Assembly (NCBI GenBank): GCA_949752735.1
Contig: OX457039.1
Span: 48,644,055-48,708,054 of the forward strand
DNA length: 64,000 nucleotides
DNA from: Lumbricus terrestris
Lineage: Eukaryota > Annelida > Clitellata > Crassiclitellata > Lumbricidae
Direction of reading: 5' to 3'
Below, one piece after another: positions 48,201-62,693 of this stretch. The notes beneath the pieces are model-generated. The model was not told where the DNA came from and ran no database searches. It saw only the letters and a program-made list of their open reading frames with translations. The first letter of the stretch is position 1, and each line of letters begins with the position of its first letter. Made by a program: the position numbers and the translations under genes.

Positions 48201-51200
48201 CTCCTCAAAAATTGATTGATGATTGGAACTGTTTATTAAATCTCCTCAAAAATTGATTGATGATTGGAACTGTTTATTAAATCTCCTCAAAAATTGATTG
48301 ATGATTGGAACTGTTTATTAAATCTCCTCAAAAACAGACAAATCAAATTGTGAGGACTCAGATGAAATGCTAAAATAATCTGCAGTAATTAATATTATTC
48401 TGCAATCTTAACATGACATAAAATAAATTTAGCTACTTGCACAATGAACATGCTACATACTTATAACTGAACATCAGCATCTTTATCAACTAGCATTGAG
48501 TGGGTGGTTCACAATATAAAAAATTACCTTATTATGAAAGTTCGCGTAGAAGATGTCTTCCCTCTTGATGTGCGTCTGCTCCAGAATGGCCGACGTATTG
48601 CATCCACAGCAATTGTCACCATGAATGTTATCAGAAGGACGAAAGCAGAAACAACACCTAAAAACAAACTCACAATGTTTATAGCACTCAAGAATAGTGT
48701 CTCAGTGGCAGTGAGAATTGCAGCAAACTAGGGTTAAATCAAATCTATAGGATACCTTACCAAAAGTAACTACCACAGAGTAATATAGACAACCATGTGC
48801 AACGCTGCATTGGTCATTACTGGTAGTTAGGTCCTACTGGCAATGTTGACAAGTCTGTTGCTGTTAAGTTTCATGAATCCAGCATTAAATGATGTTCCTA
48901 ATCTCTGTTAACACAATTAGACAGTTCTACATCTCCTCTGCTATATTACAAGAAAGACAAATTTAAAGTGTTATTTCACTTTGCTTCCCTAAAAGATTTA
49001 TCAGGTAAAGTCAGCCAGGTGATCAGCTTCGTATCTGCATATGGTACACATGATTGTGCAAAATCACAGCATTGATCCACAAGAGATAATGTACCAAATC
49101 CTGTCCAATTATCATTATATTTACATTCGGTTGGGGGGAGGGAAGCAAGTTAAGTTCAAAACATATTTGTTCACCTTTTCATGCACCAATATTAAAATTT
49201 CTCTCACCATCTGGTTACAACCAAGTGGAAAACTTTAGGAACTGATTTGGAAACTTGCTGGAATGGCAAGTTTAATTATAGATCCTCACTTCAAACATGT
49301 ATGTCTAAAAATGGTGACAGACACATTGCTTTTAAACCGATACACTACTTAAATTTGCTGCACTCATCTCTTTTATACTGCTATAAACACCTCAACTCTG
49401 TCATTTACAAATTATTAAGGCTCGAGGCTGCACATCCGCATATGCCTAGTGGAAGAAAGACAAGTTCCACCACAATGATCAAGACCAGTATTAATAATAA
49501 AAACATTACTTTAAAAATGCAGAAACCTGCTCAGTGAGAGATGAAGCAAAAGCAATGCATGACAATGGATTTCCGACTTAAACACAAATAAATTAACCTG
49601 TGCCTACTTGCACTCAAACCAAAGTCTGATAGGTCCAGAACACTGATTGTCAAAGACAAAGAATGTCCATCCGTAGCTGGCCAAAGCGTATTTCATGAAT
49701 GCGAAAGCAGATTTTATCGACATCCAGTCCTTGGGGACAAAAGTCAAGTCTTGTGATCCACGACCAGCTAAAGCCCTGGAGTAAGTAATCCTGCTAATGG
49801 TAACACCACTCCTCAGTCTCTGCTGAATCTCACGCTGCTGCTGCCTCCGAACAAGGATCAGAGCTGCCGCAACATCAGTAGCAACAAAATCGACACCCTA
49901 AAAATATCAATAACAAAAAAATTTCTTTATTGAACAATCTGGCAGAGAGACCGCAACCGGTTACAGCGTATAGTTATGCAACTAACAACAATCCACAGGA
50001 ACACAAATCTGAACTACTAACAAAACAGACGGCCTGCAATACAAGGGCGTTAATAGCAGCCTACAAAGCACGTCTATCCTACGGGGTATTCAGGAATCAA
50101 ACTCGAGTCCGCTGATCTCCATGCCAGTGTTTACCCAATGCTCCCCCAAATTCTCATCAATAAATCACCCGTTCATCCTGCTGCAAATAATGCCTGGCCT
50201 TTAGTTTAAATAATAGGTGAAAACCCTTAGCAATGAAACAACACAAGTCATGGTGCAAAACTGTAAAGGCAATCATAAAGTACTAATCATCAAACAACCC
50301 ACTGGTACAATGGTAGAAACAATTATATGCAAAGCAGATATTTATAGGATCTCAGCACAGTTAAGATTTTCTACACCATAAATAAACAGAATAAAATCAT
50401 TTACCACTAAATGTTCGGATATTATTCGAGCAACATCTTCAAACGCATTCGACTCATTGCCAGAACTTGAACCGACGCAGCAACAACAGCAGAACAGCTT
50501 ACATCTGTTGTAAACAAAGAAACACAAAGTTGCAGCCACCTCCTTGACGTCATCAAATTCCTATACCCCTGAAAATGACACTAGTAGCGAACAAAATACT
50601 GAGCCTAGTAGTCATAAAGAAGTAGAGGAATATGAAGAATTTTATGGTTTTAGGGCGCAGCGTGCAGTAACCACAAAGTTGCCTAGCAGAAACAGAAATG
50701 ATTTAGAATCCTGCAGCATAAAGAAGATGACCGAAATGGAACTAGCAATACTTCATAGCTATTAAACTGTTAACAAATTGTTTATAAAATGTAATGCTGC
50801 CCTGCCTTGGTCTGTGCCAGTAGAGAGGCTCTTTAGTTTTTACAGGCATGATTGTGGGCCTAACAGATGACCGTTATCTGATCACTTGTCTGATCCGCTG
50901 CTGCTTCTTAAAGAAAACTAAATGGACATTTTCTTCCACAATAAATAATAATACGCATAGAAATAAGGAAAAAAGGCATGACTGAGTTTCTTTTATCCCA
51001 ATGATTTATGCCCCAAAGTAATTTGTAATTGATGTAATTAAAAATGCATAATTTGTAATGTGTAATTTGAGGCTCTGAGTCAAAGAAATTTGTAATTTGT
51101 AATTCAATTACATTTTCTCCAGTAATTGGTCATTTGTAATTCAATTACATGTTGCCATGTAATTTGCCCATCCCTGCCAGATACATACTTAGAATGAGTG

Positions 51201-54200
51201 TCAATTTAACAAATTTATCGTTATTCAATCACACCATCCGATTATCTTTCTCTGATCATAAAAAACTAGGAAACAGACCTATTTACAATAAACAGAGTAA
51301 GCAAAGACATGTCACAGGCAGACACCGAAATGTTTCAGAATAATTCAGTAAGTAATACACATTTCATTATCATGATGTTTTGGCAGCTTGGTTTCTGTCA
51401 CTTAAGGCCAAAAAAAATAATGCTGTGTTTCCGGTAACAGAGCTAAAAAAAATTGGGTAGGTAGGTCGAAAAATATTTTTATTTTGGTTAAATATTTTTA
51501 TACAGTGACTATACAAAAAATTATACCGAAATACATTTTTTGCATATAGGTACACGCTGCAAAAAGTACGTGTTCTAAGCAAGTATAAACTGCCTATTTC
51601 CCTGTACCTAAAATTGCTCTAGAAAACAATTCTATTAATTTCATTTTGTTGACATCCTTTCTGGTAAGATAAAGTGGGAAGGGAAGGGGAAGACGAGTGC
51701 GAACAGAACGTCACTGCTAGGGGTCATTCCAGACTGATCGAGCCAGTGACTAGTTACACCTAGAGGTTGCTAGATTTATTTTCCCTAGTCACCGTTAGAG
51801 GTGACTCAAGTGAGAATGATAAGGCTAGAGGTTTCTCAAGACTGGCAGCCAGGAAGTAGTTAGGCAGGCGTGAAACTCTAAGCCTCTAAGGCAATGTCAA
51901 TGTAAATAAAAAAATTTACGCAAAATTTTCCGAGTCGCTGCAATAAAAGTGAGTCGGTTGGGTTACCGGGAACACAACATTTTTTGCCTAAGATCCAACT
52001 CTATACGGAAGGCAATGTCACCGTATTATGTCAAAAAAATTTGGAGAAAAAAATTTTTTTTTAGTAAAAATTTTTTTTATTTTTTTATTTTTTCATAATA
52101 TTTTTTTAAATAAAATTATTTTACAAAATTATTTGAGTCGGGGCAATAAAAGAGGGTCGGTCGGGTTACCGGAAACACAACATTATTTTTTTTGGCCTAA
52201 GCATTATGCAACTTTCAGCACCATATGACAAAAAACTCCATGAGTCACACAAAATAAATATATTTAATGTCTTCAGGCTGCCTCTCATTTGCCCAACCTT
52301 CTTTACTTTTTTACCACATGCTGAAGACCAGTACATGCCAAAATCAATGTAGATAACTTAGTCATTTAGTCATGCCGTGGATAATATCTCAAAGTTCTTA
52401 TACATTGATAAAAAAAACTTCCCCTATACTCAAACTATCAGGTTATTCACCGAAGTAGAATATACAACTCAAAGAAGAAAAGACTACCTTAATTTCCAAA
52501 CCCTTTGAAGCTGAGCCGGTGTTTCCGGCAAATGCCCAAGTGGATCAAAAACCGCCAGAATCCCAACCAGCAGAAAAAACAGCATAATCCATCCAACAAT
52601 TGTAGCTGCCTTGACAACATTCACTACAGCAGGTAAGCACTCCTCAACATGTTTGCTGAAAGCCCAGGATGTTCCGATGCCAGTCCACATGATCTCAACA
52701 GTAAACAGAATCAGTTTGAGAATGATTAGACTCGAAACCTGTTTGCGAGGCTCAACGTTCGCTATCGTACCCTGCATGCTGAAGTACATCAGAGTACTGC
52801 TGAGAATAATCGCCAACGGTAAAATTATAACCATGCCGATATAATAGACCTTCACCAAGTATCCATCGGTACAGCGGGACAGGTCGTTACTGTGAATGCC
52901 CAAAACAATGGCCAATGCAGTCAGCCTAAACAACAAGAAATAAAAAGTTAAAATGTTACATGTTCAGTGTTGCGTTTCTTTTCGTTGTGGCGTTGCTTGC
53001 CAGAATATTGGTTCAGTCATTCTGACCCAAAATGAATGCAGGATTATAAACAAAGCTGATGCCTCAAAAATTGATAAGCCAAATTAATGCCAGCACTATA
53101 CTATAAAATGAGCATTTTTACTTAGCTGCAGCAGTTTCTTTGTGTACTGAGGGGTTCCTAAAATGTTCTTTATAGAAACATAGATACCTATGTTCCTGGG
53201 TTACTCTTTCTTCCTCTGCTTGGGACCATGGTGTTACCATGGACCAGGAGTTCAAGTTCATGCAACACATCGGTCCACTTTGTCACAATTGCAATTACCA
53301 ACCGCGTCCAACTAGGGCAGCTTTTCGCTCCCTAATCTGAACTGCTGTTCACCCTCGTCCACACCTTTGTGGCCTCTCTCCTCGACTATTGCAGTGCCCT
53401 CTATGAAGGGCTTCTGGCAGTCAGGATTTGGCGCCAAGATTTAGTTCTGCGAGCAGCGGCACGTCTCATTGGTTATATTCAAAATTTGGCTAAGTCACAG
53501 CGTACATCTGCTATGTACAACACAGGCTTCCATAACCACAGTGGATTGCCTAAATTCCCTAAAGGATTCCTGCATTGGTCTGGTGCCGCATGGCGGGTCC
53601 TGCTCTCCTAAACCTGCGGGAATTCTGCAGTCCCAGCATTCCACCTACCAAAAGCATCCCAAAATGCAGGAGTCTGAGACAATAAAGATTTTTTAGTAAA
53701 ATAGACCAACATTGAAAGTCTCTGAAAAGGAAAAAGAACGCTGAAATAAAAATGCTCCTATGGTTTGGTACACAATAACATAAAACCTTTAGAATCAACT
53801 GAAGGAATAAGCCTACAAAATGTTTATGACTGTGCACTGAACTGACATTTTAATTTTCACTTCGCCCGCATACACATAATTAGTTTCAATGTTCTTCGTA
53901 TAATAATAACAATAACAATAATAATAATTACGACAATTTATATGGCGCAGTAACACAGCCATTACAGTATACACTTTGTCGTCATCAGAAGTCACAAAGT
54001 TCCAGTCATGCACAACAACGAATTAAATATAAATTCCATAGTTTCGAGTACATGTACCAGCCATCCAATATGATGTGGGTAGCACCCTAAATTCCTTAAT
54101 TAAACTTACTGACCAACATGGCTTAAATTAAAATCCGTGTTAACTACTTACTTACTGATTGCATTATGGGATGCGACTGGTAGGTATATTTGAGCGAAGT

Positions 54201-54222
54201 CGGGGTCAGCCATAATGTTCAT
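37206..54222 (-). CDS. DAGLB: sn-1-specific diacylglycerol lipase (DAGL-beta-like), complete 12-exon gene
   Basis: A membrane serine hydrolase that cleaves the sn-1 acyl chain of diacylglycerol to give 2-arachidonoylglycerol, an endocannabinoid and arachidonate source (family knowledge). Exons: 54213-54152, 52925-52488, 50504-50405, 49897-49608, 48657-48528, 47555-47472, 46363-46208, 45357-45230, 43698-43557, 43036-42857, 42154-42072 and 37377-37206. They sum to 1965 nt, 654 residues plus stop, near human DAGLB (672). All intron phases agree. Four membrane segments lie at about 9-31, 48-69, 86-106 and 125-146. The catalytic triad is Ser430 in GHSLGAG, Asp482 in GKDLVPR and His630 in SDHMP; the Ser-Asp spacing of 52 equals that of human DAGLA. 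FDPLG, the short tail and QPLLSG favour beta. An in-frame ATG at 54222, after an upstream stop, could be the start instead. A second family member lies upstream. Confidence 0.93.
37378..42071 (-). other. Intron 11 of the proximal lipase gene
   Basis: 4.7 kb of mostly AT-rich DNA. It contains a retroposon-tail-like segment (about 38420-38480, TCACCTCTGAGTAG), a C/T-rich region 38500-39120 and a poly(G) run at 39428-39446. Open frames at 38462, 40111 and 41535 have no recognised family. Confidence 0.6.
42072..42154 (-). CDS. DAGLB: DAGL proximal gene exon 11
   Basis: 83 nt, acceptor TTTTTGTGCAG|, donor AG|GTAACT; a second in-frame acceptor (GTGTCAG|) is nine bases further in. It encodes [20 protein letters not shown] (family PLYPPGRIIHVV). 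The exon has a partial inverted copy at 48085-48190. Confidence 0.88.
42239..42292. repeat. (ATT)n microsatellite in intron 10
   Basis: About 17 ATT units. Confidence 0.95.
42857..43036 (-). CDS. DAGLB: DAGL proximal gene exon 10 (regulatory loop)
   Basis: 180 nt, acceptor TTTCTTGCAG|, donor AGT|GTAGGA. It encodes [13 protein letters not shown] then an acidic loop and [20 protein letters not shown]. The loop lies where the family has a variable regulatory insert. A 147-bp MITE ends 42 bp upstream of the acceptor. Confidence 0.93.
43079..43225. mobile_element. Small MITE in intron 9 of the proximal lipase gene
   Basis: Ends are CATAGGCGCAA and TTGCACCTATG. Flanks are CTGATATA (43071-43078) and ATGATATA (43226-43233), seven of eight identical. 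The interior contains three copies of a CCCCCAACTTTT-like phrase. Confidence 0.75.
43557..43698 (-). CDS. DAGLB: DAGL proximal gene exon 9 (catalytic Asp)
   Basis: 142 nt, acceptor GGTTGCAG|, donor AAG|GTATGC. It encodes [20 protein letters not shown] with Asp482, then THSNKPK (family AHCNKPK). Confidence 0.97.
44308..44485. mobile_element. MITE in intron 8 with perfect 8-bp target-site duplication
   Basis: Ends are CAGTGCTTAAAGTGTGG and CCACACTTTAAGCCCTG. TCTGTGCA flanks both sides (44300-44307 and 44486-44493). The phrase AAGTGCCTGGACGCCCCTTA is repeated inside. Confidence 0.9.
44510..44842 (+). pseudogene. LINE reverse-transcriptase relic, antisense in intron 8
   Basis: The plus-strand frame contains [20 protein letters not shown], resembling the thumb region of jockey/CR1-type reverse transcriptases (L.RL..LQKRAVRII). 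It is truncated at both ends. Confidence 0.55.
45230..45357 (-). CDS. DAGLB: DAGL proximal gene exon 8 (nucleophile elbow)
   Basis: 128 nt, acceptor TTTTATAG|, donor AG|GTCAGC. It encodes [19 protein letters not shown] with the catalytic Ser430, then [19 protein letters not shown], almost the same as DAGL-alpha ([19 protein letters not shown]). Confidence 0.97.
45494..45657. mobile_element. MITE of the CAGTGGCGTAG family in intron 8
   Basis: Ends are CAGTGGCGTAGGCAAGG and CTGGCTACGCCACTG. GAGTCCTG flanks both sides (45486-45493 and 45658-45665). Confidence 0.92.
46208..46363 (-). CDS. DAGLB: DAGL proximal gene exon 7
   Basis: 156 nt, acceptor TTTTTGTAG|, donor CCG|GTGAGT. It encodes [19 protein letters not shown] (family DALTDLTGDAERLPVEG), [16 protein letters not shown] and [10 protein letters not shown]. 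Confidence 0.96.
46990..47095 (-). mobile_element. tRNA-like SINE fragment in intron 6
   Basis: On the minus strand it shows ACACTGGCATGAGG and a box-B-like CCGGTTCGATACCCG. A related fragment with ACACTGGCATGGAG lies at about 50020-50150. Confidence 0.55.
47472..47555 (-). CDS. DAGLB: DAGL proximal gene exon 6
   Basis: 84 nt, acceptor GTGGGCAG|, donor GAG|GTATGA. It encodes [20 protein letters not shown] and VRGTLSFE (family YETPFYVAVDH, SIRGTLSPKD). The RGTLS turn is near the oxyanion-hole region of the lipase-3 fold. Confidence 0.94.
48085..48190 (+). pseudogene. Inverted partial copy of lipase exon 11 and its acceptor, within intron 5 region of the same gene
   Basis: This plus-strand segment matches the reverse complement of about 42196-42091. 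It covers the intron-10 flank TTTCTGTTGG, ATGATTGAATT, the acceptor-like GTTTTTGAGCAG, and the first 64 nt of exon 11. It carries four transitions and one extra T in the CGCTTTTTT run, which breaks the frame. Similarity stops abruptly at TTCCTTG, where a 41-bp tandem repeat begins. It lies between exons 5 and 6 on the non-coding strand of the gene. Confidence 0.88.
48191..48334. repeat. 41-bp tandem repeat, 3.5 copies
   Basis: The unit begins TTTATTAAATCTCCTCAAAA and ends GATGATTGGAACTG. Units start at 48191, 48232, 48273 and 48314 (partial). The full copies are essentially identical, so the array is young. It directly follows the inverted exon copy. Confidence 0.95.
48528..48657 (-). CDS. 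DAGLB: DAGL proximal gene exon 5
   Basis: 130 nt, acceptor GTTTTTAG|, donor AAG|GTAATT. It encodes [20 protein letters not shown], matching the DNCCGCN segment of DAGL-alpha, then [12 protein letters not shown]. Confidence 0.93.
49608..49897 (-). CDS. DAGLB: DAGL proximal gene exon 4
   Basis: 290 nt, acceptor TTTTTAG|, donor AA|GTAGGC. It encodes [20 protein letters not shown] (family DLVPSDIAAGLALLHQQQ) and [18 protein letters not shown] (family YMLFALAAYGWPMYL), the start of the lipase domain. Confidence 0.94.
50020..50150 (-). mobile_element. tRNA-like SINE fragment in intron 3
   Basis: Minus-strand text has GTAAACACTGGCATGGAGAT and a box-B-like GAGTTTGATTCC. Related to 46990-47095. Confidence 0.5.
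50405..50504 (-). CDS. DAGLB: DAGL proximal gene exon 3
   Basis: 100 nt, acceptor TTTACAACAG|, donor GTG|GTAAAT. It encodes [11 protein letters not shown], the Cys-rich juxtamembrane patch seen in DAGL-beta (KLLCCCIG) that is a known palmitoylation-type sequence, then [16 protein letters not shown] hAT transposase relic lies only about 15 bp upstream of its acceptor. Confidence 0.92.
50522..51176 (+). pseudogene. hAT transposase relic, antisense in intron 2 of the proximal lipase gene
   Basis: The plus-strand open frame 50544-50765 is acidic with [14 protein letters not shown], as in the pre-dimerisation part of hAT transposases. It is followed, after a stop and a frameshift, by [14 protein letters not shown] and [20 protein letters not shown], the typical hAT C-terminal dimerisation region (P.SVP.ERLFS.AG). 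Repeated TGTAATTTGTAAT text leads to a terminal AATTTGCCCATCCCTG. The matching left end is missing. Confidence 0.75.
51401..52201. mobile_element. Inverted-repeat DNA element in intron 2, about 800 bp
   Basis: The left end CTTAAGGCCAAAAAAAATAA, continuing GCTGTGTTTCCGGTAAC, is mirrored by the right end GGTTACCGGAAACACAAC continuing to TTTTTTTTGGCCTAAG, about 37 bp of inverted repeat. An extra internal copy of the right-end text occurs near 51950-52000 (GGTTACCGGGAACACAAC). Confidence 0.75.
52488..52925 (-). CDS. DAGLB: DAGL proximal gene exon 2 (membrane domain)
   Basis: 438 nt between acceptor TTGTTTAG| and donor AG|GTAGTC. It carries membrane segments 2-4, including [18 protein letters not shown] and the cytosolic end [21 protein letters not shown] matches the SMRGTICNPGPRK stretch of DAGL-beta. 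Confidence 0.95.
53340..53600 (+). pseudogene. CR1-like LINE reverse-transcriptase relic in intron 1
   Basis: The plus-strand frame reads [19 protein letters not shown] and [17 protein letters not shown], matching the CR1/L2 reverse-transcriptase signature (FVTSRLDYCNALLYGLP ... LQ..QNAAARLI). Short and antisense to the lipase gene. Confidence 0.75.
54152..54222 (-). CDS. DAGLB: DAGL proximal gene exon 1
   Basis: ATG at 54213 (an alternative in-frame ATG at 54222 follows the stop TGA upstream). It encodes [20 protein letters not shown] plus two bases. The donor is AA|GTAAGT; the two bases AA plus G from exon 2 make Lys, and the reading frame continues [12 protein letters not shown]. Together these form the first hydrophobic segment. 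The exon is short and not strongly conserved, so it is the least certain exon of the model. Confidence 0.7.
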
Positions 54223-54282
54223 ATAAACAGGCACTCAGTCTTCCGAATTACCCGCTTCTGCCGAATATCAAACCAACTTGAC

Positions 54283-54635
54283 AGATGTCAGCCTCGGCTT
54301 GACCTCCTACAAATCTGATATGGCACCGGAACGAACATAGCAGCCTGGCTTTAACGGACTTGATATGAAAAAGCGCAGGTGCTTATTAAGCTGGTCCGGC
54401 ATAATTATAGTATCCGGGACCGACGTGTCGGTTAGGTTCATGTTTAGGGGTCGTGAGGGTCGGTAATGGTCAGGTTAGGCGTCGTGAGGGATTAAGAATA
54501 GGGTTAGTGTCAGCATTCGGTCCATACCGAATACAATAAGTTTGCCGCTGGTCCTCCTAACACACATGTTGTGTGACGATGAGAAATTTCTAAGATTATA
54601 GGCCTAGGCTATTTACAGTTACATTTAAAACCTTG
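54283..54635 (+). repeat. LINE 3'-tail copy just upstream of the proximal lipase start
   Basis: GCTTGACCTCCTACAAATCT, GGCACCGGAACGAACATAGC and ATTAAGCTGGTCC follow the same order as the tail of the 28438-28920 LINE. The tail continues after an interruption with GATGAGAAATTTCTAAGATT at about 54580. It lies within 60-400 bp upstream of the lipase start codon. Confidence 0.65.
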
Positions 54636-55195
54636 GTGGCCGGACGTAATATTATGAGGAAGCCTATTCACTACACACCATATTGCTCGCAGTGAAATCT
54701 CGGCCGCTGCTGGAAAGACGAAGTCATCGCTTCCAACTGCCCACCGTCGACCAAATACTACGATACCCGGCATAATAACTGTCAATATTTCACAAGTTTT
54801 AAGTCATTGAATTGACTCATTTCCATTTCCTTATTAAATCAAAACAAGATCACGAGACTTAGTAACCAAAGAGATTTCATTTGAAGGAGATTTTCATCGA
54901 ATGGAATTGAATGAACTTCTGATGTGTGCTGCAATCTGCCGAATGTGACATTAAATTCTGCGTGGGCTTGCTCAAAAAGTGTCCTCCACACACTTTGGGA
55001 AGTTTGGGGACTTGGGGCTATCCTGTTAAGCCTACTGTAAAACTTTTTTATAAGCGATTTTTGAACCCAGTGAAAAACAGAGGAAATCCGAAATGCGCAG
55101 AATTCAATGTCACATATTCGGCAGATGGCAGCCCATATCAGAAGTTGATTCAATTTCATACCGAACTACGGCCTTCTTTAATTGGATTAGGCTAG

Positions 55196-55280
55196 TACAG
55201 CGCTCATGAATAAGCTGGTGCTCTACGCTTGACTTCGAGTGGCGCTTTAGAAATTTCGAGATTACGACTACGATTAGGGC
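55196..55280 (+). repeat. Retroposon tail, copy related to 23366-23460
   Basis: CGCTCATGAATAAGCTGGTG ... GAGTGGCGCTTTAGAAATTT ... GAGATTACGACTACGATTAG. Confidence 0.65.
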
Positions 55281-55589
55281 CTAAACTCACGCGCGGCAAT
55301 CTGGGACTTAGGCCTATAAGAGAGGGGAGATCCGACCCGAGGATGGGAAGGTTGGAGGTAGGATAATTAAATTAGAAATTGAAACCGGTTGTCTAGTGGG
55401 GGGAGGGGTCGGGGAGTCTACCCCGCAGTCGATCGAGTCGTGTGCTACGATCGACTTGGCTCGCGCGACGATCGACTCGATCGACTTCGTCGACTTGGCC
55501 TAGTTTTGTCTCTTGCTCACTTCTGCAGTTATGTACTTATGTTATCTCAAAATGAAATTATGCGATAGTAGAATAGTAGGTCTAGATCT

Positions 55590-56480
55590 GTGTCATAATC
55601 TGTGTGACATCACAATAAACCTGATTTTGAATTCTCAGTGAATTTATATAATAGTAGATTTGCACTGAAATCGTAGTGACGTCACAATTAAAGGCCTCGT
55701 TTTAGATTCTGAAAATGACCTTCAATAATTATTACAGTAGACCTGTGTAATAATCGAAGTGGTGTCACAATAGGCATAGATTATTCCCAAAATGAACTTC
55801 CTTAATATTAGGTCTGTATCATGATCGAAGTGACGTCACAATGGACCTAGTTTTATATGCTCAAGCTGAACGTAGACTATAATAGATTTGTATCATAATC
55901 AGAGCGACGCTGCGTTAAAACAGCCCCAGTTTGTATTATGAAAATGAAATAATACGATAGTATATCGATCTGTATCATAATTCATAATCGAAATAACGCC
56001 ACAACAGGCCTAATTTCGTTTTGTTAAATTGTTAGTGAACTTGTTAGTAGAACTGTATCAAAATCGAAGTGACGTCATAAAAGGTCCAATTTTGCATTCG
56101 CAAAATGAACATATATATTGGAAGATATGTAGGCTATAATAATCGAAGTGACGTCACAATAGGCTTTGTTTATATTCTCAAAACGTACTTCTTATAATAG
56201 TAGCCTACATTTGTATCATTATCGAAGTGACGTCACAATAGGCCAAGTTTTTTAATTCTTGAAGAGAACTTATGTAATAATTAAATTTTATTATAATCAG
56301 AGTGACGTTACACTGGGCATAGTTTTATATTCTCAAAAATTAATGAAATTATGATAGATCTGTATCCTGATCGAAGTGACGTCACAATAGGCCTAATTTC
56401 GCTTTCTCATGGAACTAATTTAATTGTAAAATTGTAAGGCCTATCATAATCGAAGTGACGTCACAAGAGGCCCCGTTTTA
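55590..56480. repeat. Degenerate ~77-bp tandem array with TGACGTCA (CRE-type) palindromes
   Basis: About twelve units with the pattern ATCATAATCGAAGTGACGTC, ACAATAGGCC and then TTTATATTCTCAAAATGAAC. Perfect TGACGTCA occurs at 55677, 55831, 56070, 56149, 56228, 56377 and 56456. Diverged versions lie at 55605, 55760, 55903, 55993 and 56303. Spacing is 71-90 bp. The array lies about 1.4-2.3 kb upstream of the proximal lipase start codon and downstream of the distal gene. Confidence 0.9.
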
Positions 56481-56799
56481 TATTCTCAAAATTGACATCT
56501 ACATGTGGACCCTAAACAGACCTATAATAGTAGATCTTTATCATACTCATTCAGAGGCGGATCCAAGGGGCCAATCCGGCCATGCCTCCCTTTCAGAGAT
56601 TTGCATAGGACGTGGCACTCCCCCCATCAAGTTTAAAGAAGCTGTAAATCAACGCAACGGGAACAAGAAGGTGCACATGAGAGAGAAAGTACCACTGACT
56701 AAAAAGTCATCAGATTTAAAATAACCGGAGTTGCCACGGGTTTTTAGTAGTTTTTTTTTGGGGGGGGGGAGACTAAAAAATATTTTCCGGCGGAAGACC

Positions 56800-57022
56800 A
56801 AAGATCTTTTATTTAATTATTTTATTTTGACGTCTAGGCTATAAATAACATCAAACATTCTATTTTGATTTAATTATAACAATTTTATATTCTTTTAGTT
56901 AATTAAATTTTAGTCTTGTCACTCTTTTGACCCCTAATGTCCTTCAACTAAGAAAAAGTAGCCATCGCGTCCTCCAACTTACAAAAAGTGGCCATAAAGT
57001 CAAAAAAGGTTGGGAACCACTG
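56800..57022. mobile_element. Truncated hAT MITE (relative of 10909-11252)
   Basis: Text from ATTTTATTTTGACGTCTA to the right end GGTTGGGAACCACTG follows the 10909-11252 element closely, including TGTCCTTCAACTAAGAAAAA. The left terminus is missing. Confidence 0.8.
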
Positions 57023-57181
57023 GCCTAACTCATTGTCAATACCGTTGCAGTTGGGTAACTTAGGTTCAACGTGAGTATAAAAATGATGCATAGGCTTAAG
57101 TACGACACAATCAGAGTCTATCGCACGCGAAACTGCATTAGTTGTTCTGTCCAAATAATATGCAGTTACAGACTAAGATTT

Positions 57182-57405
57182 ACGTGGTGGTTCAGTGCTT
57201 TAATTTGGAGCCGGGTTCCAGGTTCGAATCCACCTCAAACCGCCGCTTAGGGACCTTGAGCAAGTCCTTCACTTGCGATTGCTCATGCGTTTTGCCGTGA
57301 AACTCCGATGCAGTGTACGAACTATAGCCTAGGCCTAATCATGAACGTCTCTGAGTAGCGAGCTTGAATGGGCGAAATACTTAATGCAGGAAATAAATAA
57401 ATAAA
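57182..57405 (+). mobile_element. tRNA-derived SINE, copy 1
   Basis: GTGGTGGTTCAGTG-like head, box-B-like CCAGGTTCGAATCCACC, the core GGACCTTGAGCAAGTCCTTC and ACTCCGATGCAGTGT, ending in a CTCTGAGTAG...GAGCTTGAA tail and an AAATAAATAAAT run. It matches the SINE at 62694-62908. Confidence 0.82.
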
Positions 57406-57815
57406 TATATAAACACCACTAGGCCTAAGCAAGCAAAGTTGAGAAACTGAAAACTGGGGGGGGGGGGCAGATGCAAGCCCGTAACTTTCACCAGATTCTA
57501 TATGCTTGCAACAGAATTCCGGGAGTGTAGCCTATAATTCGCCACTTAGACGAAATTATTTTTAAAAATGGGACACATTTCTGTACATGAGGTAGGCCTT
57601 GCTCCTTACAGAAGTCGAGTCTTTGTAAACTCTAGCCAGTAGCCCTATGAGAATTGTTGACAAATAACTGAGGAGTTGAACCCGTCAACCCCACCCTCCT
57701 TCTTACCCTGACTCTAGCAGCAATTAACAGCTTAAATGAGTCTTTCGTCGAGCAACTCAGTTTGGGCGAAGCCGAGTCGATATCTGCTGCCTATAAGGAA
57801 TAAATACAATATAAT

Positions 57816-62469
<4,654 letters not shown>

Positions 62470-62693
62470 CTACAAAAAGCAGGAAAAAGTTCGTTGTAGG
62501 CTACTATATCCTACTTATACCCAAGTAAATATTTAGATATTCGAGTTCACATTTAAGATGTATAAATGTGCACAGAACTTTGTTAATTTGGACCGTTGAA
62601 ATTAGCAGACTATACTGTAGAAGTAGGCAATAGGTTACATGAAGGACACAGAATTAGCCTATGCAGTATACACACCAAGCATTTTAATCAAAT

